Below, one piece after another: positions 22,221 to 34,269 of a DNA stretch of 64,000 bases. The translations under genes were made by a program, and so were the position numbers. Within the stretch, counting starts at the first letter, position 1, and every line of letters starts with the position of its first letter. Source of the stretch: Hemicordylus capensis (taxonomy: Eukaryota > Chordata > Lepidosauria > Squamata > Cordylidae); contig NC_069662.1 of the NCBI RefSeq assembly GCF_027244095.1, positions 9,760,501 through 9,824,500 on the forward strand. The letters run 5' to 3'. Under the pieces are notes generated by a model, which had not been told where the DNA came from, did no database searches, and saw only the letters and a program-made list of their open reading frames with translations.

Positions 22221-25040
22221 CTGAAAAAAGGAACAGATACCTTTTTGGAAAAAGGCAAAGAATGTTCTGAGATGAAGAAACACATTACTAGCAGTCTACA
22301 AAACAAGTTCTCTACGTTCTGATTGGGAGAAGGTTTCTACAGCTTTTTCTCAAGATGTTCCTAAAGAAATATCAGAGATCAAACCCAGAATCTTCTCCAT
22401 GAAAGCATTTTGACTTCATGTTTTAACCAATCTGCTGAATATAACTAGAATATATGCTTAATAACAGACCAGCAAAACAGATCAGCCTTTTAAACCTCTG
22501 TTTCATAGTCCCCAAATATCATCAATAGAAGATGTTTTTAAGTCCCCTTTATCGCAAGTACTGTCATCATGAGCCCCTGGTGGCGCAGTGGTAAAACTGC
22601 CACCCTGTAACCAGAAGGTTACAAGTTCGATCCTGACCAGGGGGCTCAAGGTTGACTCAGCCTTCCATCCTTCCGAGGTCGGTAAAATGAGTACCCAGAA
22701 TGTTGGGGGCAATATGCTAAATCATTGTAAACTGCTTAGAGAGCTTCGGCTATAGAGCGGTATATAAATGTAAGTGCTATTGCTATCACTAGAGTAATTT
22801 CATTTGGGCATTTAAAAAATCTACACCAGAAAGGATTACCTGCCTTTTCTCAAGATATTTAACTTTTTTTTTAAAAAAAGTGATATTTAACCAATGAAAG
22901 CACCCAATGCCAACATTACACAGTTTACAGAGCTTTCAGAAGAAAGTTTTCAGAAGAAACTATTCAAATTTTGCTGATATATGGTAACAATTATATTTTC
23001 TACCCTTCTGGTTTGAAAACTCCCCTTCTGGACACAGAACACAATCATAGCAGCAAAATTTCTTCCCCTCCTTCTTTTGCTTGTGGTATCCGGCCAGACA
23101 CTGTTCATTGCACAGAGAGATGGGTGGCACCTGTCAGAAGGGTGGGAAGAATTCAGCATTAAGAAAGGGTTTGGAGGCTTAGGAAAGCACTAATAGAATG
23201 TATGTGGCCACATTCTCAATAGCAAGAGAAGCACATCAAAGGAACCAATGACCACATATAGTGGAGGGTTCTCCCTTGCTGACAATTTTCAGCTCTAGAC
23301 TGGATAGTCATCCACTGCTCTAGCTCTGGATTTCCTGCTTCAAGCAAGAGTTAAACCTCCAATTCCCCCTTCAGATCTAGGATTCTATTAATTTTGTCTA
23401 ACCAGAAATTGCTCATAAATAGTTAAGTAACATATTTTGGTTACATTTGTTTATTGTAGAAAATGGTATGGGATTCAGTCTTGATGGAGAGATCCCATGA
23501 ACTTAAATAGTCACCTGATTGTTTTTAAAAGTTCAGGTTAGACTGCCCAGCAGACTATGTGAACACCCGCTTATTAAATTGATACTATAAAAAGAGTCAT
23601 CTAGAATGGTTGCAACATAACATAGTTGATCAATGAATTCCAAAGTTAATAACATATTGTGTGAAGTAGCTTTCTATTTGCTCATGCTAAATCTATTTTC
23701 CAGTCCAGTTTGCAGCAATTTGATCAATATGTAGTTAAATCTGGAATCTTCTGTTTTTCTTTTTAATTTATAGTTTGATTTCTATACTGAATTTCATAAA
23801 ATGTATTCCAAGGCAGTTTACAACAATCAAGATACAATAAAACTCCATAAAAACCACATTTAAACATTAAAATCAGTTAAAAGAATACAAACCATACAAC
23901 AACACACAGTTTCCTGTTATAATTGACTGAGGCAAAACTGGACCCAGGGTAAAAAATTTCTAATGCTTAGAATTTTAGTAAGAAGCAGCCTGTTTTTTAG
24001 CCTGCAAATAAAGTGAGCTGGTTTATTTGATGGATAAAATATGTTCCTATTCAGAACACCTACTTTCTCACCTGAGTCATGTTTATGTTCCATGCAATTC
24101 TTTCCTGATCAATGGTGAACTTTTGTCCTATAGGAGCTTTAGGGTCCAGTCTTCCCACTTGGACCCTGACATAGGAGTCATTTGGGAATGTGACCAAGTT
24201 TGTAATGTCAAATCCAGCTGCTATTTCTCCGAATTCATTAAATGCAACTTCATCTCCGGCACCGTTATTGAAGGAGAGCCTCTGAATGAATGAGTGGAGC
24301 TTGATTGAAAGGGAAAGAGAATTAATGGAAAGATAGAATATTGGCGTATTATCAGTGGGCCACAAAATGAATCTGGATCCGGCCCATGCAGCTCCTTGCT
24401 CTGACTCTCCGACCTTCCTTCTTTTTCCATGCCATGCCGTAAATCTCCTTCCTTTCCCCTCACCTGACAAGTGCCAAAGCATTGGCAGCTTCCTTCCTGT
24501 TCCCTCCCCCCAGGTTCCCTTACCCCTGGACTTCGGGGCCAATGTCCAGGGCCTCCACACCCCCTGGCCCCCCCCAATAATCTTTAGTCTGTCCTGGGTA
24601 GTGTGGTTTGTGCCCTCAAGAACCTACATGTTAAAAATGATGCTTAATTTGCAGTGTGGGGGGAAACGACCTCCAAAGGCCTTTAGGTCCAGGCTCCAAA
24701 ATTACCTAGGAGCACCTCTCCCCCACTCCACACACATTGATCACTCCTTCCTTCCCCCCTCTATTGAAGCAAGGACATCCAAAGTGCCAGCCAGCTTCCT
24801 TCTTCTACCCACCCGTTGCAGTATTTCTCTCCCCCTCTTACATCCCCTTCTCCCCTATTTCTTACTTTCCATAAATATCTCTCTCTCTCTCTCTCTCTCT
24901 CATATCAGTTCTGTCCCATCCCTTGTCCCCCCCATTACCATCAAGCCTTAACCTTCCCTTTCTTTCTTTGCACACTCTCTCCCTCTCTCGCCAAGCCACC
25001 TCTATCATCCCTCCCTCTCTCCCTTTCTCCTTCCTTCCTT

Positions 25041-25096
<56 letters not shown>

Positions 25097-28000
25097 ATGC
25101 CTCCCCCATCTCCTCAAACATTCCCCACTCTCATTGTCCACTTTGCAAAGCAGGATATGCCCTGGTTTGCATTTGAATGGGAGACTACTTGTGTGAGCAC
25201 TGTAAGATATTCCCTGCAGGGGATGAGGCCATTCTGGGAAGAGCACTTGCATGCAGAAGATTCCCAGTTCCCTCCCTGGCATCTCCAAGATAGGATTGGC
25301 AGATACTCCTGCCTGTAACCTTGGAGAAGCCACTGCCAGTCTGTGGAGACAATATTGAGCTAGATGGATCAATGGTCTGACTCAGTACGAGGCAGCTTCA
25401 ATATGAGTACGGTGTGACTCAGTATGAGGCAAGAGGCCATGTGTGAGTTCAACACCTCGATATAAGCCATAAAGACATTGTACAGTCTCCTATATTATGT
25501 TGGACTTACAATGAGGTTCAATGCAGCCACATTTTGCTGTGGCCATTCAGATGGACATTAGGCCGGGTTGTGGGTTGTGGGGATGCACCCAGGCAGACAT
25601 TCAACAGGTGCAGCTTCCTTAACCAATTCCTAGAGATGCCCCAGATTAATTTCTGCCTGAGGCAATTCTAGAAGGTGCAAATTTAAAGGATTGTGTATCT
25701 GTTTCATCTTTATTTGGAAGCAATTCCCATTCCCCCCACCCCCCGAGTTTAATACAATACTTTTAAGTATTGTATGTGTGCATATAGAATTGCAGGGTCA
25801 GTTATCAAAACACTGCTTGGAAAAGCATGTGTACAGTAGCCCGGTATCCTCTTTCCTAAATTGCCCAGGCAGATGCTTCAAGGAAGCACCAAAGAAGTGC
25901 AAGGAAATCCCAGAAACCACTCCCCTCAGCTCCAACACAAACTACTTTTCTGGTGCAGACTGCCCTTGAATGTGTAGGTTTCTTTTACCCAGGAAAATTT
26001 TCTGTGCTTTGCTGGGTGGCTCAGAGGAAGGGAAGAGAGAACCCACATTTCTTGTCTAGGATCTCTTCTGGTCCTGATTCCTATGTATACATACTCTGAA
26101 ATAATCTGTGGTAAAATCAACGGACATCTCCGTAACGTGTTCCAAGATTTCCTTCCCCATTGGTGGCAAGTGAGAGAAAAGATAGAAAGGGGATGACGGA
26201 CGAAAAGAAAAGCCCATAAATGGAAAGGGAGCAATGTTCTGGGATTATAGTGGAAGAATGGTGAAAGAACTCCTGATCTTAACTATAGTGACACTAGCAC
26301 ACCAATATAATCTCTCTTCATAGATTTGATATTTAAAAAACAAAGCAACTTTGTTGCACCAGGACGATGCTGGTTATGACACTAAAACTTTGAGACTGAC
26401 GATTACCTGCCAGGGATGCACACTCAGAAATGCCTGTCTGCCTCCATTGTCCATTGCTCTGTGGTTGGACCTAGATGAACTCATGGCATGCAAGGCGTGT
26501 GCCACAGCATAGACAGCATTATAGATACTGTAGCTGTGGCCAGATATACTCTTTTCATAGAAAGGTGCTGGCAGAAACTCCAAATCCTCCTCCCCAGTAC
26601 AAGTTTCCTTGAAGTATCTTGATGCAGTGGAGTTTGAAAGGGAGCAGCCAAATGCTTGCTGCCAGAAATTGTGGATAAAACCATCTCTTTTTGCCCAAGA
26701 CGGATTTACAGTCTGGAGAAACTCTTGGAAGTCTGGAAGTTCATTTGAGTGAATTGTGAAGGAAATAGCACCATGGAATATTTGCACACCCATAAGCCTT
26801 TTTGCATTGTGATTTAATATGAAATCAATTTGGGCTGTTGTAATCCACACCTTTCCTGTAGAAAACTCCTTAAATTGAGGGAATAATTCTTGAACAAAGT
26901 TGTTTATGGCAAGATGGGCTGTCAGTGATAAAATGGATGCAATTTCTCCATATATAACCACTGCATTGACTTTCCTCACCATGAGAAGGCTGGAAACCCA
27001 TAATTCGGGTTTCATTTCTTGCATGCGATCAATCCATAGGTTTTTTGGAACAATATCTGTGAATGCTGAACAGATTCCATTCTGAGAAAGCATTGGCTCC
27101 AAGACCTTCAAGAAATGTTCCCCACCATCATCATCCGTGGTTATTAGCCCCACCCATTTCCAGTTGAAGTGTAGAAGTAAGTGGACAATTCCCCAATATT
27201 GAAAGGCTTCATTGGGGACCATACGATAAAAAGAAAGCAAACTGGTTTGTTTATTCACTGCACTTGGTTGAAATGAACCATATGAAAACTAGAAAGAGAG
27301 AGAGAAAGAGAATATATTACCTAATTTACATAATTACTTTACTTAATTAAGAATATAAGAACATAAGAACAACCCTGCTGGATCAGGCCCAAGGAAGCCC
27401 ATCGAGTCCAGCATCCTGTTTCAGACAGTGGCCCACCAGATGCTGCTGGAAGCCACAGGCAGGAGTTGAGGGCATGCCTTCTCTCCTGCTGTTACTCCCC
27501 TGTTACTCCCCTGCTTCAGAGTCATCCTGCCTTTGAGGCTGGAGGTGACCTATTGCCCTCTGACTAGTAGCCGTTGATAGACCTCTCCTCCATGAAGTTA
27601 TCCAAACCCCTCTTAAAGCCATCCAGGTTGTTGGCTATCACCACTACTTGTTGCAGAGAATTCCACAAGTTGATTATGCATTTTGTGAAAAAGTACTTCC
27701 ATTTGTTGGTCCTAAATTTCCTGGCAATTAATTTCATGGGATGACCCCTGGTTCTAGTGTGATGTGAGAGGGAGAAGAATTTCTCTTGATCCACTGTCTC
27801 CACACCATGCATGATCTTAGAGACTTCTATCATGTCTCCCCACAGTTTTCTTTTTTCTAAACCAAATAGCCCCAGGTGTTGTAGTCTTGCCTCATAAGAA
27901 AGGTGCTCTAGGCCCCTGATCATCTTGGTTGCCCTCTTCTGCACCTTTTCCAGTTCTACAATGCTCTTTTTTAGATGTGGTGACCAGAGCTTCTCACAAT

Positions 28001-31000
28001 CCATTTTGGATTTCACTACCCGAAAGAGTTTGGTATCATCTGCAAATTTTGCCATCTCGCTGCTTACCCCTACTTCTAGATCATTTATGAGTAAATTAAA
28101 AAGCACCGGTCCCAGTACAGATCCCTGGGGGACCCAACTTCTTACTTCCCTCCATTGTGAAATCTCTGCATTTATCTCTACCCTCTGTTTCCTGTCCTTC
28201 AACCAGTTAGCAGTCCACACACGTACTTGTCCCCTTACCCCATGACTGCTAAGTTTCCTCAGGAGTCTTTGAAGAGGAACTCTGTTCAAAGCTTTTTGGA
28301 AGTCCAGGTATACTATGTCAACTGGATCACCTTGATCCACACACTTGTTGACACTCGCAAAGAAACACTTGCTGAAACACTTTTGTATGGAAGAATGGGC
28401 CAAGATTCCTCCAAGCCGATGTGAGAGACTGATCACCAATTACAAGAAAGGTTTAGCTGCAGTTTCTGCTGCCAGCAGTTATTGAATGATTGCAGGGCGC
28501 ACATTCTTTTTCACAGAAGGCTGTTTCTTGTTGACTCTTTCTGTTGAGTGAATGTTCATAATATATCCTTTTGCCAGAGTTACTCTTTCGATGGGGTTGC
28601 CTTTCATAGGAACATAGGAAACTGCCATATACTGAGTCAGACCCCTGGTCCATCTAGCTCAGTATTGTCTACACAGACTGGCAGCAGCTTCTCCAAGGTT
28701 GCAGGCAGGAATCTCTCTCAGCCCTTTCTTGGAGAATCTCTCTCAGCCCTTTCCCTTGGCTGCCAGGGAGGGAACTTGGAACCTCCTACTCTTACCAGAA
28801 CAGCTCCATCCCCTGAGGGGAATATTTTACAGTGCTCACATGTGGTCTCCCATTCAAATGCAACCAGGGTGGGTCCTGCTTAGCTAGGGGGACAAGACAT
28901 GCTTGCTACCACAAGACTACTGTTGTACATAGGAATTCTGTGCTTTCAAATCCCTATGCATGAAGAAGATGCAGGGTCAAAGGTTCAGTTGTGTTTTTCT
29001 GTTTCACTTTTGGTTTCAGAAAATCTGTCAGTTGGACTTTGGAGGAAAAAGTGATTTTAAGTTATGGAGGGCTTGCTGTTTGTATTTACCCCATGCCTGT
29101 AGGCCTTTTCACTCTACTAAGGTTTGGTCTGGGTTTTTTTTTGAATTCCTGGAAAGGCTTTTGCAGTGGGCTCAGCCTTACCAAAAGCCCTCTTGGTGGC
29201 AGCGGTGAAGGAGTTAGGAGAACCAGAGGGCTGTTCCCCACACTTGTTAGTCTGGTGGGAGAGCAGGGTCCTCCACACGCTTAGATCTTACCTGTGGAAT
29301 CTTGTAAAGACCTAATATGTCTGCCATGTGTGAGGAAGTATCGGAATCAATTCCCCCAATGACTCCAATTAGATTTCTCTGGATGCCACATTTGTAGTTG
29401 GGGACAAATCTCTGTGATTTGAAGAGCAGGTCCAGAGTGGTGCGATAGGCCATCCTTTGATTGGAGTAGGTGTCATAGATGTGGAACCCAAGAGTGATGT
29501 TGGGCAAGATCCCAAGGTCCTTATTGATTTCATGGATGGCAAACACCAAGGCCAGGATGTGCTGGTAGAACCTGGTAATCACGCTGTAAATAAAATGACT
29601 GGCTATTTCATCAGGGGATTCTGCAATGCATAAAATCAGGTTACAACAATATTGGTTCATTTTGGCTGAACAACATTCAGTTGCTTCACTCTCAGATGAG
29701 GCTACACTCACAAAAGGTATAGTCATGTGTAAATGCCATTGAAAAGGGATATATGTTGTGCCTAACTTGGTGTTAATGGATTCAGCTTGTTCGCGTGTCA
29801 TTATTTCTTGTGAGAGGATAAGGGATAGTTCACTCTTTGTTCAGAGTGGCCTTGGATGCCAGTTAACTCACTATAACTCTGGAGTCTACTTAGCTGGGAC
29901 TCACACATAGGGAGCAGGGTGCATCTGATCCTTGTTCCAATTTGCTTTGTATGTAGCCAGATCTAGGGGTGACTAGTCCATCACCAACTTAGTGACCTGT
30001 CCCCATGTGTACCATAAACTGAGAGTTCACATGGCTGTGAAGCTCCTGAGTATATCAAAAGTGCAATCTCCAAGCCTGGAGATGCAACTGCAAACAGAGT
30101 GGCTCCTGGGAGCTGGGCAGAATAAGAACAGCTGGCAACAATGGTCTGTATGTTAGCACAATTTTTATTCAAAACATTTGCTTTAATATTGATCTGCAGT
30201 CTTCATTCCCATACAGATATCCTTAATCTTACTCCTACTTCATTTCTCTTTGTAGTGCCCAATGCGATACTTTACAATCAATCAATTTTTTATTACAGCC
30301 ATTGGCCAGCCAAAAAGATAAAACACAGAACAACAAATATAACTAATATACACAAATAGTGGCAGATAGTTACACACAATAAAACAGTATTCAGGCATCC
30401 AGGATAAATGACTTTAAAAACAATAAAACAACGCCTAAAATTGAGACCTTAATCTCATAGCAATATAAAAAAAATTGGCCACCACTTTTGTGATCAGCGC
30501 TACTTTACAAAGAGGGAGGGATATGATGAAAAAAGAGAGAGGTGAAAAAGGATGATAGCATTGAAATAGAGGTGTAATAGGAATGTGGAATAATTTACAT
30601 ATAAAAAGGTAGATGTGAGAAGGGGCATAGGATGACAGCTTATGTTGGAGCTACACCAGAAAATGTTCTGCTATATGAATAAAAAACAATGGCTAACATC
30701 CTGAATACCACTGAGTGTGTGCTTCTGACATCAGCATGTGCACATTGCACAGTGCTTGAGGGCGCACCATTCCCAATTATTCTGTAGCATAGGCACTCTT
30801 GCACAAGAGCATACAGTGCTGAGAAAAAGTTTGTGAACCCCCTAGGATGATCTGTATGTTAGCACAATTGTTATTCAAAACACGATTCAATCCTAAACTA
30901 CATTCTGATGACAGAGAAGCAACCCCATTCAATGAGTAACTCAGGCAAAAGGGATCTTTATATATTTAATTCGCTAAGACATGCCTGTGGCTAATCTCAT

Positions 31001-32407
31001 GCGTGGCAGCTCTTGTGAGATCGTGTGAGTGAGGGGAAGGGGAGAGGAAGGCGAGTGGCCAGTGAAAGGAAGCAGAGCCGCTGGCCACTGGGCGGTGAGA
31101 CAAAGCACCACCCACGAGAGGAAGCAGTGGTCATGCTGGCCGCCAGGCAGCAACAGAAAGTGCTGCCCACAAAGAGAAAGTGGTTGCAAGGCTGGCTGGC
31201 CGGCTGCCAAGAGGAAGTGGCATCCGGGGCTGGAGGGAGGGGGGAGAATGAACTGGGGCTGAAGGGAGTCAGGGAGAATGGCTGAAGGGATGGGGGAACA
31301 GGGAGAACTAGGGGCGCAGACACTCTGGGCCAGGTCAGCTAGTATATTCTGAATATTCACCCAGCAGAAGGGTCAACAACATAGGAACATAGGAAGCTGC
31401 CATATACTGAGTCAGACCATTGGTCTATCTAGCTCAGTATTGTCTTCACAGACTGGCAGTAGCTTCTCCAAGGTTGTAGGCAGGAATCTCTCTCAGCCCT
31501 ATCTTGGAGAAGCCAGAGAGCAACTTGAAACCTTCTGCTCTTCCCAGAGCGGCTTCGTCCCCTGAGGGGAATATCTTGCAGTGCTCACGCATCGTCTCCA
31601 ATTCAGATGCAACCAGGGCAGACCCTGCTTAGCTATGGGGACAAGTCATGCTTGCTACCACAAGACCAGCTCTCCTCTCAAACATCCTTGTGTGAAAAAG
31701 TATGTGAACCCTGCATTCAGTAACTGGTGGCACCTCCTTGAGCAGCCATAACTGCAACTAAACATTTTCTACAGATTCCTGTCTGAAGGAAGAGACAGTA
31801 CAATCACAACCATATGTAAAATGTATTAGAAAATGTGGTGCCGGTTATAGAGAATGGGGAAAATGTTTTCTTGAGTGTAGGTTTGTCCATCTTCAGCATT
31901 TCCACCAAATGTTTAGACATTCTTCTGGTGATTTTAGGAAATGAGCCAAGATCAGGAAATATTGCTTCTTGTTTGCCACTCCATTGTTGTGCTCAGTGAA
32001 TGCATGCTGTGCCACAGGATTATGCTACAATTCTAGTGACCGTCCATCTGTCCGTCCTTCTGGCCACTCATTCACTTTTGAAAAGCACTGTTCCACATTC
32101 TTCCAAAGGGTCAAAGTAATTTGCAGCCGTACAAACAGAAGTAACCACTAAATAAAAATCAAAGCTCCCATCAAGTAAAAAGACTGTTGACTTACACTGG
32201 AGAAGTGTTCAGTTCCCGAGAAACGCAACTGTCAAAGAAAACTCTTGTGAAAATGTAATAGATATGAGATACCATCTCGCCAATGAGGATTTCCCCTGGT
32301 TGATACCACTCATGTGGAATGTGGATGGGCTGCTTCCTTTTGCACTGAATAGTATGTACTTTGCTCACCACATGGGAGAGTAGCAGCAGCATCCCAAGTA
32401 GCAGCAT
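21319..32407 (-). CDS. Vomeronasal type-2 receptor gene A (six coding exons)
   Basis: A class C GPCR of the V2R family, expected at the surface of vomeronasal sensory neurons as a chemosignal receptor. Coding exons: 32196-32407, 29292-29583, 26407-27288, 24072-24299, 23004-23130, 21319-22220. All junctions are GT-AG and all phases agree, giving 2643 bp or 880 residues with no break seen. Order: signal peptide ([18 protein letters not shown]), [14 protein letters not shown] block, Venus-flytrap domain (about residues 25-510), Cys-rich linker (about 540-590), seven helices with FNEAK and [12 protein letters not shown] near the end. I start at the ATG just before the signal peptide; an in-frame upstream ATG gives a non-hydrophobic lead and is probably 5' UTR. 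AATAAA lies about 31 bases past the stop. Exon 5's donor (GTAGAA) is weak. Introns hold CR1, 5S-like SINE and tRNA-SINE inserts. Exact V2R subfamily cannot be told. Confidence 0.93.
22570..22792 (+). repeat. tRNA-derived SINE in intron 5 of V2R gene A
   Basis: The head GAGCCCCTGGTGGCGCAGTG with B box GTTACAAGTTCGATCC is tRNA-like but does not fold as a working tRNA. The body has CTCAGCCTTCCATCCTTCCG and the 3' end GTAAGTGCTATTGCTAT. A reversed copy is at 60.34-60.56 kb. Confidence 0.8.
23004..23130 (-). CDS. V2R gene A exon 5: cysteine-rich linker
   Basis: 127 bp, from [17 protein letters not shown] to [10 protein letters not shown] plus the first base of the next codon. It carries the CxxxC and CCYDCxxC cysteines that couple ligand domain to helices in class C receptors. 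Donor GTAGAA is non-consensus at +4/+5. Confidence 0.94.
23131..24071 (-). other. V2R gene A intron 4
   Basis: A 941-bp intron. It holds a reversed L2-like 3' tail at about 23760-23890 (AAGGCAGTTTACAACAATCA). Nothing else recognised. Confidence 0.6.
24072..24299 (-). CDS. V2R gene A exon 4
   Basis: 228 bp, in phase 0 at both ends, [20 protein letters not shown] to IAWNINMTQ. This is the C-terminal end of the ligand-binding lobe in V2Rs. Acceptor AATCAAG and donor GTGAGA. Confidence 0.94.
24877..25094. repeat. (CT)n tracts in intron 3 of V2R gene A
   Basis: Two pure CT runs (about 24877-24902 and 25042-25094) in a pyrimidine-rich stretch of about 500 bp. Long Ser/Leu or Arg/Glu frames across it are artefacts of the repeat. 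Confidence 0.95.
25137..25412 (+). repeat. 5S-rRNA-like SINE, copy 1
   Basis: The head shows AAAGCAGGATATGCCCTGG and TTTGAATGGGAGACTAC, matching the internal control region of 5S rRNA (GCTAAGCAGGGT...GATGGGAGAC). Then come TGTGAGCACTGTAAGATATT, GCTCTGGGAAGAGCA-like, CTGCCAGTCTGTGGAGACAA and TGACTCAGTACGAGGCAGCT. Copies 2-4 lie at 28.6, 31.4 and 50.3 kb. Confidence 0.8.
25413..26406. other. Rest of intron 3 of V2R gene A
   Basis: No gene or repeat recognised. Confidence 0.45.
26407..27288 (-). CDS. V2R gene A exon 3: main ligand-binding lobe
   Basis: 882 bp, 294 codons, from [18 protein letters not shown] through [20 protein letters not shown] and [14 protein letters not shown] to the exon end at PWQ. 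The family hallmarks [17 protein letters not shown] and [18 protein letters not shown] are all present. Acceptor TTTCTAG, donor GTAATC. Confidence 0.96.
27360..28370 (-). repeat. CR1-type LINE ORF2 fragment in intron 2 of V2R gene A
   Basis: A partial reverse transcriptase on the minus strand: [40 protein letters not shown], the catalytic FADDTKLFR, then a jump of the thumb region, [20 protein letters not shown] and the CR1 C-terminus [20 protein letters not shown]. An internal piece between the FADD block and LEKVQKR is deleted, yet the frame stays open for about 290 codons, so the copy is fairly young. It ends in the family 3' tail. Confidence 0.92.
28378..28560 (+). mobile_element. Tc1/mariner transposon, C-terminal fragment
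   Basis: Plus-strand codons read [17 protein letters not shown]-like, then [14 protein letters not shown] and a stop, the C-terminal end of a Tc1-type transposase, followed by a TTTTTCACAGAAGG end. Only the 3' end of the element is present, directly beside the CR1 copy. Confidence 0.65.
28608..28920 (-). repeat. 5S-rRNA-like SINE, copy 2
   Basis: Reverse orientation: the plus strand shows TGAGTCAGACC, CTCAGTATTGTCTACACAGA, GTCTCCCATTCAAATGCAAC and CCTGCTTAGCTAGG, the complement of the 5S-like head. TCTCTCAGCCCTTTC is locally duplicated. Confidence 0.82.
29292..29583 (-). CDS. V2R gene A exon 2
   Basis: 292 bp. The acceptor is TTTACAG before CGTGATTACC, so the exon supplies the last base of a Val codon and continues [20 protein letters not shown] to LGLYKIPQ. 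An earlier AG 37 bases upstream would break the frame with exon 1. Donor GTAAGA. Confidence 0.92.
31381..31676 (-). repeat. 5S-rRNA-like SINE, copy 3
   Basis: Reverse orientation, near full length: CCATATACTGAGTCAGACCA at one end, AGCGGCTTCGTCCCCTGAGG in the middle and CCTGCTTAGCTATGGGGAC at the other. Confidence 0.83.
31685..31800 (-). mobile_element. Tc1/mariner transposon, C-terminal fragment
   Basis: The minus strand encodes [16 protein letters not shown] and a stop, the C-terminal end of a Tc1-type transposase, followed by GTTCACATACTTTTTCACAC, the usual terminal repeat of that group. Confidence 0.65.
32196..32407 (-). CDS. V2R gene A exon 1: signal peptide
   Basis: 212 coding bp. [20 protein letters not shown] is a clear signal peptide, then [16 protein letters not shown], conserved in gene B as [16 protein letters not shown]. 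It ends NTSPV with donor GTAAGT in phase 2, matching exon 2. Confidence 0.92.
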
Positions 32408-32945
32408 CCTTCGGCAAATGTCATCACCACCAGAACTAGCATTAGCCTGAATGAAACAAGGTGGCTTCAATTTCAGTTGGCTCTGCCAATACAGTCGTAA
32501 AAGGGACACCTATCCACCGCATTGTTAATTCCAACACTCATAGGAAAAGAAGCCTTGAATGCCAGTGAGGGAGACCCTGATTAGAAATATGTCCCATATG
32601 ATGTATAAGGAAAGTGGGAAGCAGTTCAAACTAAATGAGGCCTGCCTTATTCTCATCTCTGATCTTGGTTATGAATGGCAGGCAAAAGTATTTATAGCCA
32701 TTTCGGACATTGCCTTTTTACCAAGTGCCTTCTTGAACACTTATTAATAAAATGCCATCTTGAATGCCACTGATGATTTGGCCAGGCAAATTAATTATGG
32801 TGCTTGTGATAATTGCAGGGCAGAAAATCCTGTTCTGAGACCACATGAGGCATCACTTGTCATAGATTTTCTGATGCAAACATGTTTGTCCGCTCTCGCT
32901 GCTGCCCTCTAGGAATGTTCAAAATGTTCCAACATTGAAACTTTT
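32408..32945 (-). promoter_or_regulatory. 5' flank of V2R gene A, conserved with gene B
   Basis: The sequence upstream of the start aligns through its length with 51164-51740 upstream of gene B (for example ACTAGCATTAG, TCTGATCTTGG/TCCTAATCTTAG, GATAATTGCAGGGCAGA/GATAATTACAGGGGAGA). A TATAAA-type box on the minus strand lies at 32691-32696, about 285 bp from the ATG, and gene B has one in the corresponding place. Confidence 0.65.
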
Positions 32946-33055
32946 CAACTTGACACGGGCTGTTTTGAGTGTTTCGAGCTTGAAACAGAACTTACTTTAA
33001 ATAAAGGGCCTGTTTTGAGCTTGGAATAAAGCAACCCCATTTTGAGTTGAAATGT

Positions 33056-33140
33056 TACGATGTTTCGAGCGCCATCTGAGCTCTTTGGAGGAAGAGCAGG
33101 ATATAAATGTAAATAATAAATAAATAAATAAATAAATTTT
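33056..33140 (+). repeat. MIR-core SINE tail
   Basis: CTGAGCTCTTTGGAGGAAGA, GCAGGATATAAATG and (AATA)n match the 3' end of the SINE at 13.1-13.3 kb. Confidence 0.65.
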
Positions 33141-33744
33141 GGAGGTCTGTTTTTCCCTTGCTGATTGGTTTTCTGACATTGGCTTCTGATTGGCTTGTGA
33201 GCTCCTTGTTTCTTGGTTGACCTATTGTCATTATACCAATCAATACTTCGTATTGATTGGCAACTGTGCCCCCTTAGCTGGGGGGAGGTAGGAGGTAGGG
33301 GTGAGCCCAAAGGAGGGAGTTTCAAGATTACAATGCTAAACTTGTGTTTACTGTCTAAGTTCAGCTTGTTCCAGCCATGGGAAATGTGAAACACACCATG
33401 GTTCCCCTTGGGTAGTTTCTAGGGTCACCAAAGTGTTTGGTGGTGGTAGGTCATGATGGGTGCGACCTACCAGCTCTACTCTCAAAAGAAATGGGCAATT
33501 GGGTGATTTTAAGCAAATTTTTAACCTTTTCTACAAACCCAATAGGATCCTATATGAGCCACTAAATGCATCATTATCCACAAAACTGATTACGACAGTT
33601 TTTGGCAACTGTCCTAAATACAAATTTTCCTGATTGCTGACACAACTTCCAGTTGGGATACTAAACACTTTCATACTCACACGAGGGTAATATCCACAGG
33701 GTATTTTGCATTGGCTGTGAACAGGTTTTTAAGAGAACGGCTTC
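33141..33744. other. Gene-free stretch
   Basis: Nothing recognised. Confidence 0.4.
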
Positions 33745-34150
33745 TTCATAATGAACCCCGCCACCCATTGAGATAATCAGGAGAGGTCCGTCTGCATTTG
33801 CCACCGGCTCGTCTGGTGGCTACTCAGGGACGGGCCTTCTCCGTTGCTGCCCCGAGGCTTTGGAATGCACTCCCTAGTGAAATAAGAGCCTCCCCATCTC
33901 TGACATCCTTTAAAAAGTCCTTAAAGATGCATTTCTTCACCCAGGCTTTTAACTGATATTGTTCTGATTGTTTTGAATGTTGTTTTTAGAATATGGTTTT
34001 ATAATTTTAAAATTGTGTTTTACATTTCTTGCTTTTAAATTTTTGTTTTGTTTTTAATTAATGATTTACTTTTTAATCTTGTTGTAAACCGCCCAGAGAC
34101 GTAAGTTTTGGGTGCTGTAAAAATATGATAAATAAATAATGAATAAATAA
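33745..34150 (+). repeat. L2-type LINE 3' end
   Basis: Matches the 48.4-kb copy from ATTGAGATAATCAGGAGAGG through GCCTTCTCCGTTGCTGCC to the AT-rich tail and (ATAA)n. Its last 290 bp equal the fragment at the window start. Confidence 0.82.
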
Positions 34151-34269
34151 ACAAAGCCTCAGCATGCACTAACCGAACAGCTGGGTTCAGGGAACATTTA
34201 TTGATAAAGAGGGATGCCAATAAGATTTGCAGCCTATGGGGGTGGGGGAGTTAGCTCCACCTGCCATCA

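Larger units (their letters stand above)
29584..32195. other. Intron 1 of V2R gene A: repeat-rich
   Basis: GTATGTTAGCACAATT.TTATTCAAAAC occurs twice, at about 30150 and 30852. CAGTGCTGAGAAAAAGTTTG at 30811 resembles a Tc1 terminal repeat. A GC-rich piece at about 31000-31335 ends in GGTCAGCTAGT, as some Helitron 3' ends do, but I could not find the other Helitron marks. Confidence 0.45.

Noticed and set aside
24355-25372. Long Ser/Leu/Pro and Arg/Glu frames
   Set aside because: They arise from pyrimidine-rich and pure (CT)n sequence in an intron.
30974-31360. Pro/Leu-rich and Gly/Lys-rich frames in a GC-rich piece
   Set aside because: Low-complexity frames on both strands of an interspersed repeat inside an intron.
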